Part shown: positions 26,951 to 36,091 of the stretch, piece after piece | Position numbering within the stretch: the first letter of the stretch is position 1 | Layout: each line of letters opens with the position of its first letter | Assembly: GCA_902766045.1 (NCBI GenBank) | Contig: CACXCA010000024.1 | Span: 1 to 64,000 of the forward strand | DNA: 64,000 nucleotides | From: an uncultured Bacteroidales bacterium | Lineage (GTDB): Bacteria > Bacteroidota > Bacteroidia > Bacteroidales > Paludibacteraceae | Reading direction: 5' to 3' | Translations under genes and position numbers: made by a program | The notes under the pieces: model-generated | What the model was told of the DNA's origin: nothing | Seen by the model: the letters and a program-made list of their open reading frames with translations, nothing else | Database searches by the model: none

Positions 26951-27490
26951 ATGGCAGAAGAGAAAGAAGAAAAGTGGTATGTTGTGAAGACTCGTGCAAA
27001 ACAGGAAAGAGTTGTACAACAGCAAATTAGCAGATTTGGAGTAGAGACATTTTTACCAACGCGGATAGAGGTTAGAGACTGGCATGATCGGAAGAAAAAG
27101 GTCGAGTCAGTTTTGATTCCTAATACTGTTTTTCTGAAAGCGGAGAAAGGTGTGGCTATTGACTTGCATAATGTGCATGGGATTCACTTCTCTTTCTTGC
27201 GCGATGTCACAAGTCTTCAGAAGAATCAGTTGATGGTGATTCCAGATCGTCAGATGAAGGAGTTTATGCGATTCTTGAAAATATCTGGCAATCAGTTTGA
27301 AATTGAACCTGATGCAACATTTATGCGTGGTGACAAGGTAATCATTACACAAGGCTGTTTTAAGGGGATTACAGGTGAGTTGGTGAAGATAAATGGGAAG
27401 GACAAGGTAATTGTACGATTGAATACGATTATCTCTTGTTCTGTGCCTACCTCTATGGATTGTTTGGAAAAAATAAATGGTTTAATATAG
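26951..27490 (+). CDS. upxY: UpxY-family transcription antiterminator (NusG-like)
   Basis: The 179-residue protein has an N-terminal NGN domain (WYVVKTRAKQERVVQQQISR at ~9-28, then VETFLPTRIEVRDW) and a C-terminal KOW-like segment (GDKVIITQGCFKGITGELVK at ~125-144). UpxY proteins are specialised NusG paralogues that prevent premature termination in their own capsular polysaccharide operon in Bacteroides. It is the first gene of the long polysaccharide locus. The UpxZ inhibitor that usually follows UpxY in Bacteroides fragilis is absent; rmlB comes next after 13 bp. Confidence 0.88.
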   Translation: MAEEKEEKWYVVKTRAKQERVVQQQISRFGVETFLPTRIEVRDWHDRKKKVESVLIPNTVFLKAEKGVAIDLHNVHGIHFSFLRDVTSLQKNQLMVIPDRQMKEFMRFLKISGNQFEIEPDATFMRGDKVIITQGCFKGITGELVKINGKDKVIVRLNTIISCSVPTSMDCLEKINGLI

Positions 27491-27503
27491 TAGCTTGTCG
27501 AAT

Positions 27504-28646
27504 ATGAGTTTCAAAAGAAATATTATCATCACAGGTGGTGCAGGATTCATAGGATCACATGTGGTTCGATTGTTTGTAAATAAATACCCTGATTATAAGA
27601 TCATTAATTTAGATAAATTGACGTATGCTGGTAATTTGGCAAATTTGAAGGATGTCGAGAATAAGCCGAATTATAAGTTCGTCAAAATGGATATCTGCGA
27701 TTTTGATGCGTTTTATCAGTTGATGCAGGATGAACAGATTGATGGTATTATCCATTTGGCTGCTGAAAGTCATGTGGATCGCAGTATCAAGGATCCGTTT
27801 ACATTTGCTCGCACAAATGTGATGGGAACATTGTCTTTATTACAGGCAGCTAAACTATATTGGGAATCATTACCAGAGAAATATGAAAGAAAACGTTTCT
27901 ATCATATTTCAACAGATGAAGTTTATGGAGCCTTGTCGATGACACATCCGGAAGGTGTTAAGCCTCCTTTCTCTACAACGGCATCAAGTAGCGAACATCA
28001 TTTGGCATACGGTGAGGATTTCTTTTATGAGACAACGAAATACAATCCACATTCTCCGTATTCGGCTAGTAAGGCAAGTTCTGACCATTTCGTTCGTGCA
28101 TTTCATGATACGTATGGCATGCCGACTATTGTGACGAACTGTTCCAATAATTACGGACCTTATCAATTTCCTGAGAAACTGATTCCATTGTTTATCAATA
28201 ATATACGTCATAAAAAACCACTTCCTGTATATGGAAAGGGTGAGAATGTGAGGGATTGGTTGTTTGTGGAAGACCATGCTCGTGCGATTGATGTGATTTT
28301 CCATAAGGGAAAGATTGCGGAGACGTATAATATTGGTGGGTTCAACGAGTGGAAAAACATAGATATCATCAAGGTGGTTATCAATACGGTTGACCGCTTG
28401 TTGGGCAGAAAAGAGGGAGAAGATATGAATCTGATCACATATGTGACAGATCGATTAGGTCATGATGCACGATATGCAATCGATTCGACAAAACTGCAGA
28501 AAGAATTAGGTTGGGAACCTAGTTTGCAGTTTGAGGAAGGTATTGAAAAGACAGTGAAGTGGTATTTGGAAAATCAGGACTGGATGGATAATATCACCAG
28601 TGGAGAGTATGAGAAATACTACGAAGAAATGTATAAAGGTAAATAA
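27504..28646 (+). CDS. rmlB: dTDP-glucose 4,6-dehydratase
   Basis: From the ATG at 27504 the product has 380 residues. It is an extended SDR enzyme with the NAD motif TGGAGFIGSHVV at ~9-20, HLAAESHVDRSI at ~85-96, the active-site region HISTDEVYGAL at ~130 and the YSASKASSDHFVRAFHDTYG Tyr/Lys pair at ~190. It makes dTDP-4-keto-6-deoxyglucose. rmlA, rmlC and rmlD are absent from the window, so the product need not go to rhamnose. The VioA-like aminotransferase three genes downstream is the more likely consumer. Confidence 0.93.
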   Translation: MSFKRNIIITGGAGFIGSHVVRLFVNKYPDYKIINLDKLTYAGNLANLKDVENKPNYKFVKMDICDFDAFYQLMQDEQIDGIIHLAAESHVDRSIKDPFTFARTNVMGTLSLLQAAKLYWESLPEKYERKRFYHISTDEVYGALSMTHPEGVKPPFSTTASSSEHHLAYGEDFFYETTKYNPHSPYSASKASSDHFVRAFHDTYGMPTIVTNCSNNYGPYQFPEKLIPLFINNIRHKKPLPVYGKGENVRDWLFVEDHARAIDVIFHKGKIAETYNIGGFNEWKNIDIIKVVINTVDRLLGRKEGEDMNLITYVTDRLGHDARYAIDSTKLQKELGWEPSLQFEEGIEKTVKWYLENQDWMDNITSGEYEKYYEEMYKGK

Positions 28647-28706
28647 AAACGACACAAAAAAGGACAAAGAGAAAGAATGGAGTATTAATGAATAATTATT
28701 CATACC

Positions 28707-30050
28707 ATGCGTGAATTCGAAAATTTGAAGATTGCGGTTGCAGGAACGGGTTATGTCGGGTTGAGCATTGCGACGCTGTTGTCGCAAAAACATAAAGTGG
28801 TTGCGGTTGATGTGGTTCCTGAAAAGGTGGAAATGATTAACCAAAAACAATCTCCAATTCAAGATGAATATATAGAGAAGTATTTAAGGGAAAAACAACT
28901 CAATCTAAGAGCGACATTGGATGGAACCGCGGCCTATAAGGATGCGGATTTCGTCGTTATTGCCGCTCCAACTAATTATGACCCGATAAAAAATTATTTC
29001 GACACGAGTCATGTGGAGGAGGTGATTGATTTGGTGTTGAGTGTGAATCCTGATGCGGTGATGGTAATCAAGTCAACCATTCCTGTTGGATATACACGTA
29101 ATTTGTATGTGAAATATGCAAAGAAATTTGCGGAAACAACCGAATTAAAGGGTAAGAAATTTAATTTGTTATTTTCTCCTGAGTTCTTGCGAGAAAGTAA
29201 GGCATTATATGATAATTTATATCCTTCTCGAATCATTGTAGGATATCCTAAGATGATTGATACAGATGATTTTGCGGAAGAAAATGAGGCCATTAGAAAG
29301 GTCGGCAATCCAAATGCGGAAGGTTATGCACGTATTTTTGCGCAGTTGTTGCAGGAGGGTGCTCTGAAGGAGAATATTGACACGTTGTTTATGGGAATGA
29401 AGGAGGCGGAGGCTGTAAAGCTTTTTGCCAATACCTATTTGGCATTACGTGTTAGCTATTTCAATGAATTGGACACCTATGCAGAGGTGAAGGGATTGGA
29501 TGCCCAAGCCATCATAGATGGTGTCTGTCTGGATCCTCGTATTGGTTCTCACTATAATAATCCGTCATTTGGATATGGTGGGTATTGTCTTCCAAAGGAT
29601 ACGAAACAGTTGTTAGCCAATTACCAGGATGTTCCGCAAAACATGATGACGGCTATAGTGGAGAGTAATCGTACGCGAAAGGACTTCATAGCCGATCAAG
29701 TGCTTCGTAAGGCAGGGTATTATAACTATAGCAATCAGAATGGTTATAGCCAATGTCATGAAAAAGCGGTTACGATAGGTGTTTATCGTTTGACGATGAA
29801 GTCGAATTCGGATAATTTCCGTCAAAGTTCCATTCAGGGAGTGATGAAGCGAGTGAAGGCGAAGGGTGCGAATGTTATTATTTACGAACCAACATTGGAG
29901 AATGGTTCAACCTTCTTTGGTAGTTTGGTGGTGAATGATTTGTCGAAGTTCAAATCCCAATCGCAAGCCATCATAGCCAATCGCTATGACGCATGTTTGG
30001 ATGATGTGGAGGAGAAGGTATATACGAGGGATTTGTTTAGAAGGGACTAA
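28707..30050 (+). CDS. ugd: UDP-glucose 6-dehydrogenase-like nucleotide-sugar dehydrogenase
   Basis: The 447-residue protein has an N-terminal Rossmann domain ([20 protein letters not shown] at ~8-27) and a central domain with [10 protein letters not shown] at ~122. The active-site Cys lies in [18 protein letters not shown] at ~290, and a C-terminal UDP-binding domain follows. The pattern fits UDP-glucose dehydrogenases, giving UDP-glucuronate, although UDP-HexNAc dehydrogenases share the fold. A UDP-glucuronate 4-epimerase at 59123-60190 would use this product to make UDP-galacturonate. It lies in the same operon as rmlB. Confidence 0.88.
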   Translation: MREFENLKIAVAGTGYVGLSIATLLSQKHKVVAVDVVPEKVEMINQKQSPIQDEYIEKYLREKQLNLRATLDGTAAYKDADFVVIAAPTNYDPIKNYFDTSHVEEVIDLVLSVNPDAVMVIKSTIPVGYTRNLYVKYAKKFAETTELKGKKFNLLFSPEFLRESKALYDNLYPSRIIVGYPKMIDTDDFAEENEAIRKVGNPNAEGYARIFAQLLQEGALKENIDTLFMGMKEAEAVKLFANTYLALRVSYFNELDTYAEVKGLDAQAIIDGVCLDPRIGSHYNNPSFGYGGYCLPKDTKQLLANYQDVPQNMMTAIVESNRTRKDFIADQVLRKAGYYNYSNQNGYSQCHEKAVTIGVYRLTMKSNSDNFRQSSIQGVMKRVKAKGANVIIYEPTLENGSTFFGSLVVNDLSKFKSQSQAIIANRYDACLDDVEEKVYTRDLFRRD

Positions 30051-30102
30051 TATGGTTCTGCGTTTGTTGATGATTTAATTTGAGCTATATTGTAGAAGTT
30101 AA

Positions 30103-31536
30103 ATGTCCGAAAGCTTAAAGGATAAGACCTCAAAGGGGCTGTTGTGGAGTGCACTTGAACGATTTTCGGTTCAAGGAATACAGTTCTTGGTGATGCTTGT
30201 GATGGCACGATTGCTGACACCAGATGATTATGGTTTGGTCGGTATGGCTGCTATTTTTATTGCTATAACAGGATCTTTGGTAGATAGTGGTTTTTCACAA
30301 GCCTTGATAAGGAAACAAAATCGAACAGACGTAGATAAATCTACGGTTTTCTATTTTAACATCATTGTAAGTATAGTACTATATGGAGTTATTTTTGTAA
30401 TGGCACCGTATGTATCGGATTTTTATGAAATGCCGATTTTAACATGGGTGATTCGGATGATTTGTTTGGTCTGTATTGTTAATTCATTCGGAGTGGTACA
30501 GAGAGCTGAGTTTATTACAAAATTGGATTTCAAATCGCTAACAGTATCCACGTTATTAGCTTCGGCCGTATCGGGATGCATCGGAATATATATGGCCTTG
30601 TCTGGTTATGGAGTGTGGGCATTGGTCGTGCAACAAGTAGTATCTGCAGTTATCACTAATCTTGTTTTATGGATATTGTCGAAATGGAGACCATTGGTTG
30701 TTTTTTCGTGGGAATCGTTTCATGAATTATTCTCGTTTGGAAGTAAGTTGATGCTTTCTGGATTGTTAAATACTACGTATGGACAAATATATCCTATTGT
30801 AATAGGTAAATTGTTTTCTGCTGATAGTTTGGGAAATTATAATAGAGCAAGTCATTTTGCTCAGTTTCCTTCGTCTAATTTAACGACCATTATGCAACGT
30901 GTGACATATCCTGTGTTGTGTGGTATTCAGAGTGAGGATGATAGATTGAGAGAAATATACAGGAAATTTTTAAAAATGTCTGCTTTTGTTGTTTTCCCTT
31001 TGATGATGTTGCTTTCTGCATTATCCTTCCCGATGATAGACGTCTTGATTGGAGAAAAGTGGAGATTTTGTTCGGAACTTTTGCAGATTATTTGTTTTTC
31101 GTTGATGTGGTATCCGATACATGCAATAAATCTAAATTTGCTACAGGTAAAGGGTCGCTCTGATTTGTTTTTAAAGTTGGAGATTATTAAGAAAATCTTG
31201 GGGATTTCTGTTTTAGTGGCATCTGCTCCATTCGGATTGGTTGCGATGTGTTATGCAAAAATCGGAAGTTCGATTATATGTTTGGTGATAAACACCTATT
31301 ATACAGGCAAATTGATAAATGTTGGCTTTGTGAAACAAATGAGTGATTTATTCCCAACATTGTTGTTAAGTGGTGTGATGTTTATTGCAGTATTATTATT
31401 GACTTACCTAATAGAAAATCAATTTCTCACTTTGATTGTTGGTGGTGGCGCTGGGCTATTGATATATTTAGCAGGGAGTACAATATTTAAGTTTCAAGAA
31501 TTACAAGACGTTAAGGCTTTGATTAGAAAGAAATGA
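30103..31536 (+). CDS. Wzx-like polysaccharide flippase (PST/MOP superfamily)
   Basis: The 477-residue protein has about 12-14 predicted membrane helices from ~15 to the C-terminus. The N-terminal GLLWSALERFSVQGIQFLVM and ARLLTPDDYGLVGMAAIFIA segments are characteristic of WzxC-like lipopolysaccharide biosynthesis flippases. It would move the lipid-linked repeat unit across the inner membrane. The stop codon overlaps the next gene start by 4 bp. Confidence 0.9.
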   Translation: MSESLKDKTSKGLLWSALERFSVQGIQFLVMLVMARLLTPDDYGLVGMAAIFIAITGSLVDSGFSQALIRKQNRTDVDKSTVFYFNIIVSIVLYGVIFVMAPYVSDFYEMPILTWVIRMICLVCIVNSFGVVQRAEFITKLDFKSLTVSTLLASAVSGCIGIYMALSGYGVWALVVQQVVSAVITNLVLWILSKWRPLVVFSWESFHELFSFGSKLMLSGLLNTTYGQIYPIVIGKLFSADSLGNYNRASHFAQFPSSNLTTIMQRVTYPVLCGIQSEDDRLREIYRKFLKMSAFVVFPLMMLLSALSFPMIDVLIGEKWRFCSELLQIICFSLMWYPIHAINLNLLQVKGRSDLFLKLEIIKKILGISVLVASAPFGLVAMCYAKIGSSIICLVINTYYTGKLINVGFVKQMSDLFPTLLLSGVMFIAVLLLTYLIENQFLTLIVGGGAGLLIYLAGSTIFKFQELQDVKALIRKK

Positions 31537-32645
31537 GTGATAATAAGTTAATAACAGTTACATCTCCGTTGCTTCCTAAATTGGATGAGTTTCATGAGAT
31601 GTTGAAACAGATTTGGGAAAGCAAATGGATTACTAATAATGGGTCTTTTCATAAGCAATTGGAGAAAGAGTTGGCTGCTTATTTGAAGGTGCCATATGTA
31701 AGTCTTTTCACTAATGGTACGTTACCATTAATCACTGTTTTACAAGCTTTACATATTACAGGAGAGGTGATTACCACACCATATAGTTTTGTGGCGACGA
31801 CACATGCTCTTTGGTGGAATGGTATAAAACCGGTCTTTGTTGATATTGATTTATCCACGGGAAATATAGATCCTGATAAAATAGAATCGGCTATTACGCC
31901 GAGGACAACAGCTATTATGCCCGTTCATGTGTATGGAAAGCCTTGTAACACAAAAAGAATTAAGGAGATAGCTGATAAATATGGATTGAAGGTGATATAT
32001 GATGCCGCGCATGCATTCGGTGTGGAGGTGAATGGAGAGAGTGTTTTGAATGCAGGGGATATGAGTACGTTGAGTTTTCATGCCACAAAGGTCTATAATA
32101 CGATAGAGGGAGGCGCAATGGTGATGCATGATGAGGAAACGAAGAGACGTATTGATTATCTGAAAAATTTCGGTTTCCATGGTGAAACGGAAGTGATAGC
32201 TCCAGGAATCAATAGCAAAATGGATGAGATGCGCTCCGCGTATGGAATTCTTAATTTGAGACAAGTGGATGCAGCCATAGAAGCACGTCATCAGGTGGCA
32301 ATTAAGTATCGTGAAAACCTGCGTAATGTGAAAGGTATCACATTCTTTGATGATATGCCAGGCGTTAAGCATAATTATAGTTATTTTCCGATTTTTGTTG
32401 ATGCGGAGGAATATGGTATGACTCGTGATGAGTTGTATGAAAAAATGAAAGCCGCCAATGTCTATGGCAGACGTTATTTCTATCCGTTGATTTCGGAATT
32501 CTCAACATATAGAGGTTTGGAGTCGGCAAGACCAGAAAATCTTCCGAATGCTCGTAAAATGGCTAATAGTGTGATCTGTTTGCCAATGCATCATGAATTG
32601 TCGGATGAGGATATCAATAGAATACTAAAATTAGTTCTTAGGTAG
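31533..32645 (+). CDS. DegT-family sugar aminotransferase, VioA-like (dTDP-4-amino-4,6-dideoxyglucose)
   Basis: The 370-residue PLP enzyme shows the DegT/DnrJ/EryC1 fold: LFTNGTLPLITVLQAL at ~58-73, the PLP-binding Asp in VIYDAAHAFGV at ~160, and the Schiff-base Lys186 in LSFHATKVYNTIEGG. The start (TVTSPLLPKLDEF, WESKWITNNG) resembles VioA-type transaminases, which convert dTDP-4-keto-6-deoxyglucose and glutamate to dTDP-viosamine. rmlB upstream supplies that substrate, and no 3,4-ketoisomerase was seen. It overlaps the flippase gene by 4 bp and is 2 bp before an ATP-grasp gene, which suggests a shared amino-sugar product. The regiochemistry is inference. Confidence 0.8.
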   Translation: MSDNKLITVTSPLLPKLDEFHEMLKQIWESKWITNNGSFHKQLEKELAAYLKVPYVSLFTNGTLPLITVLQALHITGEVITTPYSFVATTHALWWNGIKPVFVDIDLSTGNIDPDKIESAITPRTTAIMPVHVYGKPCNTKRIKEIADKYGLKVIYDAAHAFGVEVNGESVLNAGDMSTLSFHATKVYNTIEGGAMVMHDEETKRRIDYLKNFGFHGETEVIAPGINSKMDEMRSAYGILNLRQVDAAIEARHQVAIKYRENLRNVKGITFFDDMPGVKHNYSYFPIFVDAEEYGMTRDELYEKMKAANVYGRRYFYPLISEFSTYRGLESARPENLPNARKMANSVICLPMHHELSDEDINRILKLVLR

Positions 32646-32647
32646 GA

Positions 32648-33856
32648 ATGGCTAAGAAGAAATTGATGTTATTGGGCGGCTTGAGGTATCTGTTGCCTGT
32701 AATAGAAGAAGCCCATAAGTTGGGTGTATATGTTATTACAGCAGATTATCTACCCAATAATATTGCGCATAAATATTCGGATGAATATTGCAATGTGAGC
32801 ATCATTGACAAGGATGCTGTGTTGAAGGCTGCTCGAGATTTGGAAATCGATGGAATACTTTCCCATGCTGTTGATCCAGGAGTGGTTTCAGCTGCGTATG
32901 TGGCTGAGAAGATGGGATTGCCATTTCAGTGCAGTTACGAGGCAGCATGCATTTTGCAGGACAAGGCAAAATTTCGTTCTTTCCTTTCTGAAAATGGCTT
33001 TAATTGCCCTAAAGCCAAAGGCTATAATGATGTGGAAGAAGCCTTAGTGGATGTCGATTATTTTAGTTGGCCTGTCATTGTGAAACCGGTGGATTCTGCG
33101 GGGAGTAAGGGAGTGACGAAGGTAGAAAAGAAAGAAGATTTAGTAACGGCAATAGAATTCGCTTTGTCAGAATCTCACAATGGATATTTTATCATTGAAG
33201 ATTTTCTTGAAAAAGATGGACTTTCTTCTGGGTCAGAGTCTTTTGCGGTGAATGGGAAGCTTTTGTATAATGGTTTTTATGACCAGTATTTTGATAACGA
33301 GGCTGCGAATCCTTTCACACCTTCTGCAGAAATATGGCCATCAAACAAGAATCCAAAATATCTTGATGAAATAAGATCGGAGTTGCAGAGACTTTTTACA
33401 CTTCTTGGCGTTACAACAGGATTATTTAATGTCGAATGGCGAGTTTGTAAAAATGGAAAGACTTATTTGATGGAGGTATCCCCGAGAGCTGGGGGGAATC
33501 GCCTTGCAGAGATGTTGAATTATGCTGCAGATGTAAATATTATTGAAGCAGAGGTCCGGAAGGCTGTAGGACTGCCGATTCAAGAAATACATGAACCTAA
33601 TTATAGGGGACATTTTGCCATACATGTTTTACATACAGAGAGAGAGGGACTTTTCGAAAGTCTTGAATTGGAGGAGACTTTTCGGGAAAAACATTTGATA
33701 GAGGAAGAGATTAGAGTGCATAAGAACGATAAGGTTATGGCATTTACCGGTGCAAATGCATCGATAGGTACCTTTTTCCTGCGATTTGATACACGAAAAG
33801 AGCTTGAGGTTGCATTGAGTAATCCTGAAAAATGGATGCGAGTGAAAGTGAAATGA
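32648..33856 (+). CDS. ATP-grasp ligase 1 (carbamoyl-phosphate-synthase-like)
   Basis: The 402-residue protein has a pre-ATP-grasp Rossmann-like domain (LMLLGGLRYLLPVIEEAHKL, then VYVITADYLP) at ~1-100. The ATP-grasp domain follows, with the nucleotide loop VIVKPVDSAGSKGVTKV at ~143-159, FLEKDGLSSGSESFAV at ~192, and the metal-binding end FNVEWRVCKNGKTYLMEVSP with RAGGNRL at ~260-285. Such enzymes activate a carboxylate with ATP and form an amide or similar bond. Placement 2 bp after the VioA-like gene suggests it couples a small acid to an amino sugar. The substrate is unknown. Confidence 0.82.
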   Translation: MAKKKLMLLGGLRYLLPVIEEAHKLGVYVITADYLPNNIAHKYSDEYCNVSIIDKDAVLKAARDLEIDGILSHAVDPGVVSAAYVAEKMGLPFQCSYEAACILQDKAKFRSFLSENGFNCPKAKGYNDVEEALVDVDYFSWPVIVKPVDSAGSKGVTKVEKKEDLVTAIEFALSESHNGYFIIEDFLEKDGLSSGSESFAVNGKLLYNGFYDQYFDNEAANPFTPSAEIWPSNKNPKYLDEIRSELQRLFTLLGVTTGLFNVEWRVCKNGKTYLMEVSPRAGGNRLAEMLNYAADVNIIEAEVRKAVGLPIQEIHEPNYRGHFAIHVLHTEREGLFESLELEETFREKHLIEEEIRVHKNDKVMAFTGANASIGTFFLRFDTRKELEVALSNPEKWMRVKVK

Positions 33857-34824
33857 TGATGAAACCAATAGGAGGCTATTTTGAGTGGGAATTTCCGCAA
33901 TTAAGAGACTTTGAATTGCATGATCGATCGGTCCTCTTAAATAGTGGTCGACATTCTCTTGAATATATACTTCGAGGATTAGGCCATGTAAAAAAACTTT
34001 ATATTCCATATTTTACTTGTGAGGTGGTTTTACAACCATTGACGCGCCTTCAGATACCATATTCCTTTTATCATATTGATGAAAATCTGGAAATTGCAAA
34101 CCAAATTCAGTTGACAGATTGTGAATATATCCTTTATACTAATTACTATGGCATAAAAGATGTATATGTTGCAGATTTAATAAAAATCTATGGAGATCAT
34201 TTAATCATAGATAATGCACAGGCACTTTATGCTCCTTCTTATGCGCAAGCAAACCAGTTTTATAGTCCTCGTAAGTTTATGGGTATGCCGGATGGCGGAA
34301 TAGCTGTCACTAATTTCCCCTCTTATGCAGAGGATCTTCCTTTGGATGAATCATGGAATAGATGCTCACATTTGCTTAAACGCCATGAGTTGATTCCATC
34401 GGAGGGATATATGGATTTTAGGGAGAATAGTAAAAAAGTAGCTGAAACGGCATTGCGTAGAATGAGTGAATTATCAAGGCATATACTTCAGTCTGTTGAT
34501 TTGGATGCAATTCGATCTCGACGGTTGGCGAATTTCAATAAACTTCATGAATCATTGGGAAGTGACAATCGATTGAGTATCCCGTCTGTTGATTCTTTCG
34601 CTTGCCCATTGGTTTACCCTTATTGGACAGACGATGCGGATTTGAAGAAACGTCTTATTTCAAACAACATTTTTGTGGCCACATATTGGCCAAATGTGTT
34701 GGAATGGTGTAAGGAAGCTGATGTAGAATATCAATTGACATCGAATACTGTATGTATACCGATAGATCAACGGTATAATCAGGAAGATATGAATGGAATA
34801 ATAAAGATAGTACGAGATAGATAA
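33853..34824 (+). CDS. Diverged PLP aminotransferase-fold protein
   Basis: From the ATG at 33853 (ATGA overlap with the upstream stop) the product is 323 residues; an ATG at 33832 would lengthen it by seven. It resembles fold-type I DegT-like proteins: LLNSGRHSLEYILRGLG near the start, a PLP-binding Asp120 in LIIDNAQALYAP, and a Lys141 in SPRKFMGMPDGGIAVT at the Schiff-base position. Conservation with the neighbouring VioA-like protein is low and the small domain is short. It may be an aminotransferase with a special substrate or a non-catalytic homologue. Its position between two ATP-grasp genes suggests a role in making or presenting an amino acid. Confidence 0.7.
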   Translation: MMMKPIGGYFEWEFPQLRDFELHDRSVLLNSGRHSLEYILRGLGHVKKLYIPYFTCEVVLQPLTRLQIPYSFYHIDENLEIANQIQLTDCEYILYTNYYGIKDVYVADLIKIYGDHLIIDNAQALYAPSYAQANQFYSPRKFMGMPDGGIAVTNFPSYAEDLPLDESWNRCSHLLKRHELIPSEGYMDFRENSKKVAETALRRMSELSRHILQSVDLDAIRSRRLANFNKLHESLGSDNRLSIPSVDSFACPLVYPYWTDDADLKKRLISNNIFVATYWPNVLEWCKEADVEYQLTSNTVCIPIDQRYNQEDMNGIIKIVRDR

Positions 34825-36089
34825 TGAGAACTTTAGAGGGCAAGAGATTATTGGTTTTGGGAAGTAGTCCATTACTTGCAGGTATTGTCAAAGAAGCTCA
34901 GAAATTGGGTGTGTTTGTGATTGTTACTGATTATAATAAGTATGAGAATGCTCCAGCTAAGCATATTGCAAACAAATATTACGATATAAGTTTGTCCGAT
35001 ATTGATTTGATAGTCAAATGCATCAAGGATGAGAAGATAGATGGTGTGTTGACTGGCTATACAGATTCATATCTTAAATATTATTATGAAATATGTCGGA
35101 AAGCGGGTCTTCCATGTTATGGGGATTTGAAACAATTTGATATAGCAACGGATAAAGTGCTTTTTAAGAAGATGTGTATGGATGCTGGTGTGCCGGTTAT
35201 TCCAGGGACGACAGTGTTGAATTTGGAAGATGCAAAAAAAGCAGCTTTAGAAATAGGTTATCCATTGATGTTTAAGCCTGCTGATAATAGCGGTTCGAGG
35301 GGTGTCATCAAATGTAATGATGAAAATCAATTGGAGAATAGCTTTAATTATGCCTTGTCATTCTCTCCGTCTAACCAAGTAATATGTGAGAAATATCTTG
35401 ATTGTGAGAATATAGGTTCTGCGTATCAACTTGATAATGGAGAGATTTATTTGAATTCGGTATCAGACAGACATGTTTATAAATCAGAAGAAAGTGGTTC
35501 GTCCGTCACGAAAGATCTGGTCTATCCTTCGATATATACAAAACGGTATATAGAAGAGGTTAACGAAAAAGTCATTAATATGCTGAAGGTAAATGGATTT
35601 AAGCACGGAATGCTTAGTTTTCAGGCCTTTGTAGACGACAAGAGTTTTTATTTTTGTGAGATGTGCTATCGTCCTAGTGGAGGACATCATTATATGATTG
35701 TTAATGACCAAAATGGCATTAACAGTCTTGATTTGCTAATAGAGTATGCCGTAAATGGTAAGATAGATTACAATGGAGTGAACGAAAATCCTTATTTCAA
35801 GGAGTCGTGTGCGATGATAAAGTTGATGGGAGAGCCAGGAAAAGTCATAAGTAAGATAGACTTGTCTCCATTGGATTCAGAAAAGGGCATAATTAGTTAC
35901 CAGTCTCATAAGATTATTGGCAATGAGATTGGAAAAGATGGAACTACGGCTCAATGTCTTGCTGCAATATGGCTAAAAGCATCAGACAGGGATTGCTTGA
36001 TAAAAAACATTGATGAAACAATATCAAAGGTTGTAATTTCCGATGACAAAGGGAATAATCTGGTAAAAAATATAAAATATTTAGTATAA
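34824..36089 (+). CDS. ATP-grasp ligase 2 (carbamoyl-phosphate-synthase-like)
   Basis: The 421-residue protein has the same layout as ATP-grasp ligase 1 but is clearly diverged from it. It starts RLLVLGSSPLLAGIVKEAQK, has the ATP loop LMFKPADNSGSRGVIKC at ~149-165 and FLCEMCYRPSGGHH-like metal-site residues at ~275 (the sequence reads FYFCEMCYRPSGGHHYM). A C-terminal subdomain is at ~320-420. It overlaps the preceding gene by 1 bp and ends 2 bp before the U32-like gene. Two distinct ligases imply two coupling steps or a two-part acyl group. Substrates are unknown. Confidence 0.82.
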   Translation: MRTLEGKRLLVLGSSPLLAGIVKEAQKLGVFVIVTDYNKYENAPAKHIANKYYDISLSDIDLIVKCIKDEKIDGVLTGYTDSYLKYYYEICRKAGLPCYGDLKQFDIATDKVLFKKMCMDAGVPVIPGTTVLNLEDAKKAALEIGYPLMFKPADNSGSRGVIKCNDENQLENSFNYALSFSPSNQVICEKYLDCENIGSAYQLDNGEIYLNSVSDRHVYKSEESGSSVTKDLVYPSIYTKRYIEEVNEKVINMLKVNGFKHGMLSFQAFVDDKSFYFCEMCYRPSGGHHYMIVNDQNGINSLDLLIEYAVNGKIDYNGVNENPYFKESCAMIKLMGEPGKVISKIDLSPLDSEKGIISYQSHKIIGNEIGKDGTTAQCLAAIWLKASDRDCLIKNIDETISKVVISDDKGNNLVKNIKYLV

Positions 36090-36091
36090 AT

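Noticed and set aside
31851-32372. 173-codon open frame antisense to the VioA-like aminotransferase
   Set aside because: It lies fully inside a clearly coding gene, and its translation is rich in His, Cys and Ile typical of shadow frames.
33832-33852. Upstream start for the PLP-fold protein
   Set aside because: It would overlap the ATP-grasp gene by 25 bp; the ATG at 33853 gives the ATGA overlap seen elsewhere in the operon.
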